From Prorocentrum cordatum (lineage: Eukaryota; Sar; Dinophyceae; Prorocentrales; Prorocentraceae), in NCBI GenBank assembly GCA_963575745.1, contig CAUYUJ010017794.1, forward strand, positions 87,761 to 151,760: a stretch of 64,000 nt of DNA, given 5' to 3'. Both the position numbers and the translations under genes were made by a program. Each line of letters starts with the position of its first letter. Position 1 is the first letter of the stretch. The notes below the pieces were generated by a model that was given only the letters and a program-made list of their open reading frames with translations, ran no database searches and was not told the DNA's origin. Positions 51,263 to 62,606 of the stretch are shown here, one piece after another.

Positions 51263-51960
51263 GGTGATGATGAGCAAGATGCTGAGGATGCGCTCTTTTG
51301 GTACCCCCCTGGGGTTACCCAGAGCATGGACCCATGGAAACGCGCAACAGCCCAATAGCGTCGCAGATGCCCCGTTGTAGAGGAGGATGAGGTTGAGCAA
51401 GAGCAGCAGGCGGAACAGGAGGAGCAAGAGGAGGAGCAGGAGCATGATGAGGGGGATGATGAGAATGATGAGCAGTTGGGGGGGATGGGGATGAAGAGTA
51501 GGAGAAGGAGGAACCGTATTAGTAGGAGGTGGCCGAGCGAAGATGTGGATGAGGAGGGTTTGGAGGAGGTTTGGCATAGATTCACGGAGGGTCTTAGGAA
51601 CGGGTTCATGCTTTTGAGGTAGGGCAGAACGAATTAGCCGGCCCAACGGGCCAGAGGCATGCTAAGATCTCCGGTATCTTTTTAATCATATTCTGCTTCG
51701 CGCGCGCGTGGCGGCCCCTGGGGGTCCCCGGACGAAAGGTACCATGGCCGACCCCCGGCGGATCCCCAGGCGATCCCCGGCCAGGTCCCCCAGAAAGCTC
51801 CAGGGGAGGGCAATTTTTCGACACCCCTCACGAGGATCGTGGCTGCCGAGGGGGGAGCCGCAATCGATCACCCCTCCTCTCGCCCCCGCGAGCTTCCCAA
51901 GAGGCTCCAGGGGCCCCCAAGACGCCGCCAAGGAGCTCCAAGAGGCCTCCAAAAGCTCCC
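51263..51960. other. No gene recognised
   Basis: GAG-rich, then CCAAGAGGC-type repeats flanking the retrogene. CACCCCTCACGAGGATCGTGG at about 51824-51845 resembles the core of the 63-bp satellite. Confidence 0.5.
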
Positions 51961-51980
51961 AAGAGGCCCATAAGGACCCC
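51961..51980 (+). repeat. Left 20-bp target-site duplication of the retrogene
   Basis: Identical to 53628-53647. Confidence 0.9.
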
Positions 51981-51982
51981 CC

Positions 51983-52031
51983 TCCGTAGCCATCAAGCCA
52001 TTTTGGCTCAAGTGGCCATTTCGGGCCAAGA
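51983..52031 (+). other. Stacked relict spliced leaders
   Basis: First TCCGTAGCCAT joined to CAAG (the leader with an internal 7-base loss), then CCATTTTGGCTCAAG (an exact 15-base leader 3' end), then TGGCCATTTCGGGCCAAG (a mutated third copy). Known recycling of dinoflagellate cDNAs gives this pattern, one leader per round. Confidence 0.85.
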
Positions 52032-52098
52032 GGCTATCGTCGCTCGTTTGCCAAGCACCCCAGACCTGTGCAAACGAACCGATCGGAACATTAGACGA

Positions 52099-53520
52099 AT
52101 GGTGGAACGCAGATTGTTCCCCGTAATGTGGTTGCTCTTCATTGTTGTTGTTGTTGTTGTTTCGTTCGCATGCTCGTCGCGTGATGGTTCCATTCGCGCG
52201 TATATATTCGCAGTCAGTAACAGGGTCTCGCGGACCACTGCGCGCCCGCTTTCATCGATGCAGAGCGAAGGAGTCCCTGGTGCTGGGTGCACAGGCCCCA
52301 GGGAGAGTGCATTGCATGGCGCGAGCCAGTCGAGCAGCTCAGGGTGCACTGAAGTGATTCCGCATGGTCGCAAGGTGCTTTTGTATGGCGCTATGGGTCG
52401 GCACAATTTCGGTGATATGCTGATGCCGTGGATCGTTGAAACGATGCTGCAAAGACGCTACGGTTTCTGTCCCGACGATTTCTTGCATGCTGACGTTGCA
52501 GGCGCCGATATGCGGGCGTATGGCGGTCATCTTGTCATCGGCGTTGGCTCTTTGTTCTCCAACATGTACAATGGCTCTCTCGATGTGATCTTTTGTGGAG
52601 GGGAAACTCTCCATGACTTGTCGCTCAATAGTGCGCTGGGTTTTTTTGGAGGTGGTTTCGAAGCTTGCAATCGGGGCGACTTCATGCACAGAGGCAGCAG
52701 TCTTTCCTACTTGTTGCCCAAGGACAAGTTTGCCAAACCTGGCTTGTTCATCGCCAACACAATTGGAGGTGTAGGCACCTCAATAATCAATCAGAGCTGG
52801 TTTGACCATTGCACGCTCCGCCAAAATCTTCATCGGGCTGGCTACGAAGACTGCCTGGTGGCCCCAGACAGCGTGATCATGATCAACACTTTGTTTGGCG
52901 AATCCATATCTCTTCGCACAAACGGCCTACCAATGGGGAGATATTTCGCTTGGCAGTTCAGGCAGGACATTCACTTTGACGATGGATTTGTTGATGCTAT
53001 TTTGGCAGCGGCGAGAACGAACAACGCCAGCATCGTCATGTTCCGAGCAGGCGCTGCGCCTGGCCACGATGCTCTGAAGCCGTATGAGGCTATGAAGTCC
53101 AGGCTTGAAAACACAGACTCTTCAATTGCTGTGACTATATTTGATGGGCTCAACATTTGGGATATAAGTGCTTTAATATCCAGAGCAACGCTTTTGATTT
53201 CCACAAGTTTGCACTGCCGCATCATCGCTTTCTCCTTCTATGTGCCTCGCGTGACAGTTGTTCTTGCGCCGAATGGTAACATCGGGCTAAGCAAGCACTT
53301 CGCATTCATGAAGGACTGGGACGGGGACTGGGATTACAGTCACGATGCTTCGGATGCGCGAATTGGCCTTTCAATCCAAGAAGCTCTCCGGCCTTCGAGT
53401 AAGGTTGTCTTCGACAACAGCACGCGACGGGGCGTCGGCATATACGAGAATGTATTCAAGACGTGGGCTGACAGTCTCCACAAGGGTTGGAAATCGCATG
53501 GCAGGAGTGGACGCCAGTGA
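52099..53520 (+). CDS. Polysaccharide pyruvyl transferase family protein, membrane-anchored (retrogene)
   Basis: The frame is open into the leader relics; ATG 52099 (MVERRLFPVMWLLF) is chosen because it precedes a signal anchor, giving 473 residues. Residues about 7-26 (FPVMWLLFIVVVVVVSFACS) form one membrane segment after basic residues, typical of type II Golgi enzymes. After a Ser-rich stem the catalytic domain starts: KVLLYGAMGRHNFGDMLMPW (about residue 92), the GxxGxxNxGD block of the family. CGGETLHDLS (about 164) and LLISTSLHCRIIAFSFYVPR (about 365) match later family blocks, the last being the IxxRlHxxixAxxxxxP type. The family transfers pyruvate ketals to glycans in bacteria and yeast; the substrate here is unknown. 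The intact ORF suggests function. Confidence 0.8.
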   Translation: MVERRLFPVMWLLFIVVVVVVSFACSSRDGSIRAYIFAVSNRVSRTTARPLSSMQSEGVPGAGCTGPRESALHGASQSSSSGCTEVIPHGRKVLLYGAMGRHNFGDMLMPWIVETMLQRRYGFCPDDFLHADVAGADMRAYGGHLVIGVGSLFSNMYNGSLDVIFCGGETLHDLSLNSALGFFGGGFEACNRGDFMHRGSSLSYLLPKDKFAKPGLFIANTIGGVGTSIINQSWFDHCTLRQNLHRAGYEDCLVAPDSVIMINTLFGESISLRTNGLPMGRYFAWQFRQDIHFDDGFVDAILAAARTNNASIVMFRAGAAPGHDALKPYEAMKSRLENTDSSIAVTIFDGLNIWDISALISRATLLISTSLHCRIIAFSFYVPRVTVVLAPNGNIGLSKHFAFMKDWDGDWDYSHDASDARIGLSIQEALRPSSKVVFDNSTRRGVGIYENVFKTWADSLHKGWKSHGRSGRQ

Positions 53521-53627
53521 GAACAATACGGACCGAGATGTTCATGGTTTGGAGTGCGCATTCTTGCCATCTGTCTCATCACCATACATACGTAATTTGG
53601 AGAGACTGTATTATTAGTGGGGAAACA

Positions 53628-53647
53628 AAGAGGCCCATAAGGACCCC
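53628..53647 (+). repeat. Right 20-bp target-site duplication of the retrogene
   Basis: Identical to 51961-51980. Confidence 0.9.
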
Positions 53648-54090
53648 ACAAGAGGCTTCAAAGTCGCTCCCATGTGCTCCAAAGAGGCCCCATCCGCCCC
53701 CAAAAGCGCTCCTAAGAAGCTCCACCCGCTCCCAAGAGCCTCCCAAGAGGCTCCACGGGCCTTTCAAGACGCCGCCTCGGAGCCACAAGAAGCCCTACAG
53801 AAGCCCCCAAGAGCCCCCCAAGACGCCCCCAAGAGGCCCCACAGGCTTCAAGACGTCCCCGAGACGCCTGCCAAGATACTCTTGCAACGCCGAATTCATG
53901 TCGAGCCGAAACAGCGCACCGCCAAATCGTGAGCGAGAGCTCTTTAAGCTGCGGCCCTTCTTACCCTGGCTTCGTGAAGTCACTCGAGCTTTCACGACGT
54001 CAAAGGCGACCCAAGAGGCCCCCAAGCTCGTCCCAATACGGCCCAAGATTCCCCCAAGAGGGCCCAACACCGCCCCAGAGGGCCCCCCCG
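53648..54090. other. No gene; CCAAGAGGCCCC-type repeats
   Basis: Loose repeats of CCCAAGAG(G/C)CCCC, continuous in style with 51870-51960 on the other side of the retrogene. Confidence 0.6.
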
Positions 54091-54830
54091 ACTCGCGGAT
54101 CCTTACAGGGTCCTTCCTGCACGATTCCATAGGAACCCTAGAGGGATCCTATAGGATCCTTACAGGGTCCTGCAGGATTCCATAGGGACCCTCGAGGATT
54201 CCTATAGGATCCTTACAGGGTCCTGCACGGTTCCATAGGAACCCTGGAGGGATCCTATAGGATCCTTACCGGGTCCTGCACGATTCCATAGGGACCCTAC
54301 AGGGATCCTATAGGATCCTTACAGGGTCCAACAGGATCCCATAGAAACCCTATAGGAGTCCCATAGGATCCTTACAGGGTCCTGCACGATTCCATCGGAG
54401 CCCTAGAGGGATCCTATAGGATCCTTACAAGGTCCAACAGGATCCCATCGGAACCCTATAGGGGTCCTATAGGATCCGTACAGGGTCCTGCACGATTCCA
54501 TCGGAACCGTGTATGGATCTTATAGGATCCTTCCAGGGTCCTGCACGGTTCCATCGGAACCCTGGAGGGATCCTATAGGATCCTTACAAGGTCCAACAGG
54601 ATCCCATCGGAACCCTATAGGGATCCTATAGGATTCTTACAGTGTCCTGCACGAGTCCATAGGGACCCTATGGGGATCCCATAGGATCCTTACAGGGTCC
54701 TGCACGATTCCATAGAAACCCTATGGGGATCCCATAGGATCCTTACAGGGTCCTGCACGATTCTATAGGAGTCCTATAGGGATCCTATAGGATCCTTACA
54801 GGGTCCTGCGCGATTCCATAGGAGTCCTAA
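54091..54830. repeat. 53-bp satellite rich in GGATCCTATAGGATCC
   Basis: About 14 units of TCCTATAGGATCCTTACAGG..GTCCTGCACGATTCCATAGG..ACCCTA. Each junction can form the perfect palindrome GGATCCTATAGGATCC. Confidence 0.9.
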
Positions 54831-54983
54831 CAGGAGGAGGAGCTGGCCTCGCTGGCGCGTGGTCGGTTTTCGGACACAGGAGTGCGTGGGGAACAGTAAG
54901 GGAGCCAACGGAGATTCGGAAACACATATAGATTTACGTTAGCATATGACAGAGGTGTTGCGCGTTGCTGCCCCCCCCCCGGG

Positions 54984-55082
54984 GCAACAACTGCAACGTG
55001 TGGCCTGGGGCAGTGCGCTCGCCCCGGGGGCGAGGACACTCCCACGGGCCCCGCCGGGGTGACCTGAGAGAGTGTCCTTGCG
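54984..55082 (+). repeat. 99-bp short interspersed repeat, copy 2
   Basis: 98 of 99 bases match 50967-51065, but it runs into (TTG)n instead of (GAT)n. Confidence 0.85.
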
Positions 55083-57099
55083 TTGTTGTTGTTGCTGTTG
55101 CTGTTGTTGCTGTTGCTGTTGATGTTGTGGTTGTGGTTGTGGTTGTGGTTGAACACTATTACTTCTAAAGAATTATTATTGTTGGACCCCCTGGTGCACG
55201 CCCCCCGCCCAAAACCTAGGCCGCAGCTACATTTTCATCATTTTTCTGCGAAAGCTTCAGAAAAGTGGATTACCCCCGGATCCGGTTTTTTGTTGACGCT
55301 CGTTTTCCCTTGCAAAAAACACTATAAAATGAAATTTCTTGTTCTAACATGACCAAACTTCAAGAATCCCTTGCAAAAAATGACACGAAGTGCACACTCG
55401 CGCGCGCAAGATGAAATCCTTCCAAAACCTTAGTGTTCGTAGCGATTTTAACATAAAAACATGAAAAACCCAATGGTTTTTCAAAAAAAATTTCAAACAT
55501 TCATCTTGCGCGCTCTTGCGGATTTCTGAGGAAACCCAATATTTTTTCAACATTTCTGTCAAACGGGCTCTTGCGAGCAACTTTTTCACGTGCTTCGAAC
55601 TTCTGCAACAACGGTTGCGCGCATGCCAGGGCCATCATCCCTGTCAAATAATACCATATTGGACACATTCGTTTTTTCTTCGCGCGCGCACGCCGTCGTC
55701 GTCGGCCGCGGGGCCCTGAATAGTAGCCACGGTCGTCCGCATGCCACGAAGTGAAGTGTCCGAACGTCATAGGGCGGGAAGCTGGGTGTGGGTGGTGGCG
55801 AAGAGTCGTATGGAAATTTGGTAGAGCTTGAACCGGCCCCCCCACAAAGTGGGGGTATTGCCCGCCTCCTATGAAAACCCTGGCACTGGTGAGAACGGAG
55901 TGTCCCCACGTGCTAGTAATTGTTGTTGTTGTTGTTGTTGTTGTTGAATATTATTACTTCTAAAGAAATATTATTGTTGAGACCCCTGGTGCGCGACCCC
56001 CCTCCAAAACCTAGGCCGCAGCCTCATTTCCTTCATTTTCTAGCGAAAGCTTCAGAAAAGTGGATTGTGTCCGGATCCGGTTGTTTTGTTGTAATCCGTT
56101 TTCCCTTGCAAAAAACACTATAAAATGAAAATTCTTGTTCGTACTTGATCAAATTGCAAGAATCCCTTGCAAAAAATAAAGTAAAGTGGACATTCGTGCG
56201 CGCAAGACGAAATCCTTGCAAAACCTTAGGTTTCGTAACGATTTTAACATAAAAACATCAAAAACCCAATGGTTTTTTAAGAAAAAATTGTCAAAATGTC
56301 CTTCCGCGCGCGCTGTCCGAATCCCACAAAACCAATGGTTTTTCAACATTTATGTTACATGAGCTCGCGCGAGCTACTTTTTCTTGTTCTAACATAATCA
56401 AATTTCAATAATCCCTTGCAAAAAATAAGGTAAAGTGGACATTCGCGCGCGCAAGACGAAATCCTTCCAGAACCTTAGGTTTCGTAGCGATTTCAACATA
56501 AAAACATCAAAAACCCAATGGTTTTTCAAAAAAAATGTCCAAATTTCATCCCGCGCGCGCTGTCCGACTCCCACAAAACCAATGGTTTTTCAACATTTAT
56601 GTTACATGAGCTCGCGCGAGCTACTTTTTCTTGTTCTAACATAATCAAATTTCAATACTCCCTTGCAAAAAAAAGTAAAGTGGACATTCGCGCGCGCAAG
56701 ACCAACAAAAAACACGACGATCTCAGGAACTTGCCCCAAAAATGTGACCAACTCCGCTCTCTCTGTCTCTCTCTCTGTCTGCTCTCTGTCTCTCTCTCTG
56801 TCTGTCTGTGTCATGTATTGTATGTCACAATTGCAGGATGCTGGGCACACGCGCGCCCCGAATAAGTGACCAAGTTCTGTGGGTGTGTACCCCACGCCAG
56901 TGTAGTAGCCACGGTCGTCCGCACGCCACGAAGTGAAGTGTCCCAACGTCATAGGGCGGGAAGCTGGGTTTGGGTGGTCGCGAAGAGTCGTTTGGATATT
57001 TGGTAGAGCTTGAACTGCCCCCCCACGAAGTGGGGGTATTGTCTCGCGTCGCATGAAAACCCTGGCACTGGTGAGAACACTGAGCGTTCGGGTAAAATG

Positions 57100-57134
<35 letters not shown>
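55083..57134. repeat. Two copies of a large dispersed repeat, each starting with (TTG)n
   Basis: Copy 1 is about 55083-55919 and copy 2 about 55920-57094; a third (TTG)n start follows. Each begins TTACTTCTAAAGAA..TTATTGTTG, continues with CCTTGCAAAAAACACTATAAAA and ends TATGAAAACCCTGGCACTGG. Copy 2 is longer because a module with AAACCCAATGGTTTTT is itself repeated inside. No gene. Confidence 0.75.
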
Positions 57135-57136
<2 letters not shown>

Positions 57137-57149
57137 GTTGTCGTCGTCC

Positions 57150-57470
57150 CGCCCGCGGCCCACCCGCGACCCACCCACGATCCACCCCGCGACCCACCTC
57201 GCGACCCACCCGCGACCCACCCCGCGACCCACCCCGCGACCCACCTCGCGACCCACCCCGCGACCCACCCCGCGACCCACCCGCGACCCACCCCGCGACC
57301 AACCTGCGATCCACCCCGCGACCCACCCGCGACTCATTTTCGACCCACCCGCGACCCACCCCGCGACCCGCCCGCGACCCACCCCGCGACCCATCTACGA
57401 CCCATCCTCGATCCATCCGCGACCCACCCCGCGACCCACCCGCGACTCACCCCGCGACCCACCTTCAAGG
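57150..57470. repeat. Tandem CCCGCGACCCACC repeat
   Basis: About 28 units of 10-13 bp; a second short block lies at 57618-57712. Confidence 0.9.
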
Positions 57471-58540
57471 GAGAAAAAACCACCCAGACCCGACAATTGA
57501 CGTTTACTGAACGGCCCTGGGCGTTGACTAAACAACCCTGCCCTGTTCGATTCATTCCTTGTGTGCGTTTACTAAATAGCTTCGCTTGTCGGGGTGATCA
57601 TTATGGGGTGGATTTTCTCACCCGCGACCCACCCGCGACCCATCCGCGACCCAACAGCGACCCACCTGCATCCTATTTGCGACACACCCGCGACCCACCC
57701 GCGACCTACTCACATTGGTTTGACGAAAAAATCGGCGCCTGCGGCGGGCTGGTGGTACCATAATTTGTAAGACTTGGCACCTGCGGCGGGGCTCTGCCGA
57801 CGTTCCCACCGCCCCCTCACTCTTATCCGCATCTGCGGGCTGCTACGTCTTTTCCTTCTTCTAGACAGGGGTCGAGGAAATGCAACCACGGATTAAGGTG
57901 CGTGGACTGGCGACGGGGCCCGCTTCCGCACAGGATCAGCGCGCTCCGTCGCCAGATGAGGCTGGACCTTGGCCTCCTGCTTCGGGAGGCACTCTCTCCC
58001 GATCCGCTTGGATCTAGCGCGCGCGCGCCAGATCCACGGATCCGCAATCCATGCCATGGTGAAAAGTTGGTCCCGGAGAGTGGGTCGAGACCTCTGGGGT
58101 GAAGACGCCGTGAATCAAAATCATGACCTCTGGGGCCCGGGGAGCCCGAGGGTCCTGCCCCCCGCTTCCCGCCCCCCGCCCTTGGTAGGCGCGTCCTTGG
58201 TCGCCTGTTGACGGTCCCGGGGGCTGGAGAACGGCAGCAGAGCCACGAAGGGCACGAAGTAGGCCACGAAGGGCGACAGCGGGGGCACGAAGGGAGTGCG
58301 TATGGGGCCACGAAGAGCGCGAACGAGCGATGGCCACGAGGGGCAGGTACTGCGGGGCGAGGGCCCCCAGAGGGCGAGTCGGGGTGCAGCCAACGGGGCT
58401 CGGCGCAAACGGGGCTCAGCCAGGGCGCCGGATCCTGCAGGATCCCGCGGGGCCAGATTTTGGCCGGGCCGGGTCTGGGGGCCGCTCGCGGCCCTGGCGG
58501 TGGCCCGACACGTATTGGCCGAGTCAGGTTCGCAGAGCCA
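57471..58540. other. No gene recognised
   Basis: Mixed GC-rich DNA with loose GGCCACGAAGGGC repeats at about 58240-58340. Confidence 0.5.
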
Positions 58541-58566
58541 TCGTCGTCGTCGTCCTCCCTCCTCCT

Positions 58567-58610
<44 letters not shown>

Positions 58611-58890
58611 TACGTCATCCTCTGTTTTTTCTCGTGTTCGTCGTCGTCGTCCTCTTTGGCGTCGTGGTCGTTTCCGTCGTCGTTGTCGCCGTGGTCGTCC
58701 TTCCTCTTCCTCCCTCGTCGTCGTCGTCGTCCGTCGTCGGCGTCTCGTCGTCGTCCCACCTATTTCGTCGTCGTCGTCGTCGTTGTCGTCGTCGTCGTCT
58801 TCCCTCCTCCCTCGTCGTTGTCGTCGTCGGCGTCGCCATCCTTCCTCCTTCTTCGTCGTTCGCGTCGTCGCCGTCCTCCCTCCTTCCTCG

Positions 58891-58922
<32 letters not shown>

Positions 58923-61380
58923 GTCGTCGTCGTTGTCGCCTTCGTCGTCCTCCCTCCTCCCTCGTCGTCGTCTTCGTTGGCGACGTCGTCGTCGTCTTCG
59001 TCGTCGTCGTCGGCGTCGGCGTCGTCGTCTTCGTCGTCGTCGACGTCGGCGTCGTCGTCGTCGCCGCCGCCGGCGTCGTCGTCGTCGTCGTCGGCGTCGT
59101 TGACGTCCGTCGTCGTCGTCGGTGTCGTCGTTGTCGTCGTCGTCGGCGTCGTCATCGTCGTCGTCGTTGTCATCGTCGTCGTCGTCGTCGGCGTCGTCGT
59201 CGTCGTCGTCGGTGTCGTCGCGTCGCCGGCGTCGTCGTCGTCGTCGGTGTCGTCGTTGTCATCGTCGTCGTCGTCGTCGGCGTCGTCGTCGTCGTCGTCG
59301 GTGTCGTCGTCGTCGTTGGCGTCGTCGTCGTCGTCGTCGTCGGCGTCGTCGAAGTCGTTGGAGACGTCGTCGGTGTCGTCGTAGTCGTTGTCGGCGCCGT
59401 CGTCGTCGTTGTCGCTGTCGTCGTCGGCGTCGCTGTCGTTGCCAAGTTCCATTTGGTACCCACCGTCACGGTCTTAAGAGATTTTGCAAACCAAGTTGCG
59501 GGTGGGTGGGTGGGATGTTTGCAAGAGCGCGGGATGTGTCAACTCGTTTGTTAAAATCAATTCTCCTTTCTAAAAATAAAACAGACTCTACCCCCCCCGG
59601 ACTTGTCAGCTCCCCCTGGGATAGTTTGATTTCATATATATATATTCTGCGCACTCGTCCATCCTAAATATGAAACCATATCATCCCAGCCAAACCGGGT
59701 TCCCCCCCCCTGAGGTTCCCTGGTTTAAAAGCACTATGCGGTGACATTTTTGTTCTAACATGGCATCTTTTTTACGAATCCCGTGCAAAAAATGGGACGA
59801 AGTGCACACGCGCGCGTCGTCGCGCGCGCATGCCGAAATCCTTCAAAAACCTTCGGTGCCGGAGGGATTTCGCAATCGAGTTTCCAACAACATACAAAAA
59901 CACAGGGTTTCGCAACACTGATTTGCTAAAAAAGCTTCTGCGCGAGCTCTTGCGAAATCTTAAGAAAACCATGGGTTTTCCAAGATTTTCACAAAATCCT
60001 ATTAAACGGGCTTCGCGCGCGCGCATGTCGAAATCTGTCGAACGCCCTTGCGCGTGCCGTCGCGAGAATCCTCTGCAAAAAAAGGGACGAAGTGCAGACG
60101 CGCACGTCGTCGCGCGCGTATGCCGAAAACCTTCAAAACCCATCGGTTTCGGAAGGATTTCAAAATCGTGTGTCCAAAAAACCCAAGGTTTCGCAACACG
60201 CATTTTCAACAAAAGCGTGCGCGAGCGCTCTTACGTCGTCGTCGTCGTCGCCGTCCTCCCTCCTCCCGCGTCGTCGTCGTCGCCTACGTCGTCCTCTGTC
60301 TTTCCTCGTGTTCGTCGTCATCGTCCTCTTTGGCATCGTGGTCGTTTCCGTCGTCGCTGTCGCCGTGGTCGTCCTTCCTCCTCCTCCCTCGTCGTCGTCG
60401 TCTTCCGTCGTCGGCGTCTCGTCGTCGTCCCTCTTATTTCGTCGCCGTCGTCGTCGTGGTCGTTGTCGTCGTCGTCTTGCCTCCTCCCTCATCGTCGTCG
60501 TCGTCGGCGTCGCCGTCCTTCCTCCTTCTTCGTCGTTCGCGTCGTCGCCGTCCTCCCTCCTCCCTCGTCGTTGTCGTCGTTGTCGTCGTTGTCGCCGTCG
60601 TCGTCCTTCCTGCTCCCTCGTCGTCGTCTTCGTTGGCGTCGTCGTCGTCGTTTTCGTCGTCGTCGGCGTCGGCGTCGGTGCCGTCGTCGAAGTCGTCGGA
60701 GACGTCGTCGGTGTCGTCGTCGTCGTTGTCGTCGGTGTCGTCGTAGTCGGCCTTAACAGGTTTTGCAAACCAAGTTGTGGGTGGGTGGGTGGGATGTTTG
60801 CTACCTGTGAACTCCTATTATCCCAGCCAAACTTGTATCGGTTCCCCCTGCCATCTTCTGCAACAACTGCTATGCGCGCACACTCGTTTATCACAAGTCA
60901 CACATTTCCAAGAATCCCTTGCAAAACATACGTCGAAGTGCACACGCGCGCGTCGTCGCGCTCGTATGCCGAGACCCTTCAAACATCTCCGGTTTCGGAA
61001 AGATTAAAAAAACGAAGATCTCCCCAAACATTCAAAAGCACAGGGTTTCGCAACACGGATTTTCAACAAAAGCTTACGCGCGCGCTCTTACGAAATCTTA
61101 ATAATACCATGCTTGTCAAAATTTTCAAAAAATGCTACCAAACGGGCTTCGCGCGCACGCGTGTCGAAATATTTCGAACGCCCTTGCGCGCGTGCCGTCG
61201 CGAGATTTTTTTGTAAAAAACGGGACGAAGTGCCCACGCGCGCGTCGTCGCGCGCGCATGCTGGAATCCGTCAAAAACCTTCGGTTTCGGAAGGCTTTCA
61301 AAATCAAGTGTCCCAAAAACATACAAGACACAGGGTTTCGCAACACGGATTTTCAACAAAAGCGTGCGCGCGCGCTCTTG

Positions 61381-61414
<34 letters not shown>

Positions 61415-61574
61415 CTCCCTCCTCCCACGTCGTCGTCGTCGTCGCCGTCGTCGTCCTCTGTCTTTCCTCGTCGTCTTGGCGTCGTCGTCGTTTCCGTCGT
61501 CGTTGTCGCCGTGGTCGTCCTTCCTCCCTCGTCTTCGTCGGCGTTTCGTCATTGTCTCTCCTATTTCGTCTCCG

Positions 61575-61612
<38 letters not shown>

Positions 61613-61826
61613 TTTCCTCCTCCCTCGTCGTCGTCGTCGTCTTCGGCGTCGCCGTCCTCCCTCCTTCTTCGTCGTTCGCGTCGTCGCCGTCCTCCCTCCT
61701 CCCTCGTCGTTGTCGTCGTTGCCGCCGTCGTCGTCCTCCCTCCTCCCTCGTCGTCGTCTTCGTTGGCGACGTCTCGTCGTCGTCGTCGTCGTCGGCGTCG
61801 TCGTCGTCGTCTTCGTCGTCGTCGTT

Positions 61827-61869
<43 letters not shown>

Positions 61870-61921
61870 GCGTCGTCGTCGTCGTCGTCTTCGTGTCGTC
61901 GTCGCGTCGTCGTCGTCGTCG

Positions 61922-61970
<49 letters not shown>

Positions 61971-62190
61971 GTGTCGTCGTTGTCGTCGTCGTCGTCGTTG
62001 TCGTCGTCGTCGAAGTCGTTGGAGACGTCGTCGTTGTCGTCGTAGTCGTTGTCGGTGGCGTCGTCGTCGTCGTTGTCGCTGTCGTCGTCGGCGTCGCTGT
62101 CGTTGCCAAGTGCCATTTGGTACCCACCGTGTCGGTCTCAAGAGGTCTTGCGACCAAGTTGCGGGTGGGAGGATGGGATGTTCGCACGAG
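58541..62190. repeat. Triplicated CGT-rich segment with interleaved 290-bp modules
   Basis: Three CGT/CCT arrays (58541-59450, 60228-60750, 61380-62105) keep the same internal order of variants. Each ends near TTTTGCAAACCAAGTTG(C/T)G or TCTTGCGACCAAGTTGCG, then GGGTGGG..TGGGATGTT. Between them are modules with GGGACGAAGTGCACACGCGC at about 59790, 60085, 60925 and 61222. ORFs are by-products. Confidence 0.8.
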
Positions 62191-62221
62191 CAGTGGAGAG
62201 GACAGCTTCAAGTTGAGCAAG

Positions 62222-62515
62222 TGATCGATTGCACCGCGTAGATTGTACCGCGCAGATTACATTACGTAGGTTGCATCACGTAAATGGCACCACGTAGACT
62301 GCCCCGCATAGACTGCATTGCATAGGTTGCATCTCGTAGATTGCACCACATTGAGCGCACCACACAGACTGCACCGATATATTGCATTACATAGGTTGCA
62401 CCGCGTAGATTGCACCACATAGCCTGCACCGCATAGATTGCACCGCGTTGATTGCATTACATAGGCTGCATCGCATATATTGCACCACATATATTGCACC
62501 GCATAGAGTGCAAGA
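62222..62515. repeat. 15-bp tandem repeat GATTGCACCGCATAG
   Basis: About 20 imperfect units; the same word family (reverse strand) as 31903-31980 and 32650-32760 inside the giant element. Confidence 0.85.
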
Positions 62516-62554
62516 AGCTACCGTTGGGGGTCCACGCTGGTTAACATTTGAATA

Positions 62555-62606
62555 TTTTTTGTTTTTCTGACACAACCCGCCTGTAGGAGGACATGCCCGA
62601 CATAAT
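62555..62606. mobile_element. Right-end remnant of a TTAAGTCGGG-family element
   Basis: TTTTTGTTTTTCTGACACAA, then CCGCCTGTAGGAGGACATGCCCGACATAA, which matches the right end of the MITE family with several substitutions; no left end was found. Confidence 0.55.

Larger units (their letters stand above)
51961..53647 (+). mobile_element. Retrogene unit: target duplication, relict spliced leaders, coding region, target duplication
   Basis: AAGAGGCCCATAAGGACCCC occurs exactly at 51961-51980 and 53628-53647. Two bases after the first copy come spliced-leader remnants; the second copy follows a short 3' flank of the coding region. This is the signature of LINE-type retroposition of a trans-spliced mRNA. 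No long poly-A remains (only GGGGAAAC before the right copy). Confidence 0.9.

Noticed and set aside
58208-62241. Long Val/Ser/Arg ORFs
   Set aside because: Translations of CGT/GTC arrays.
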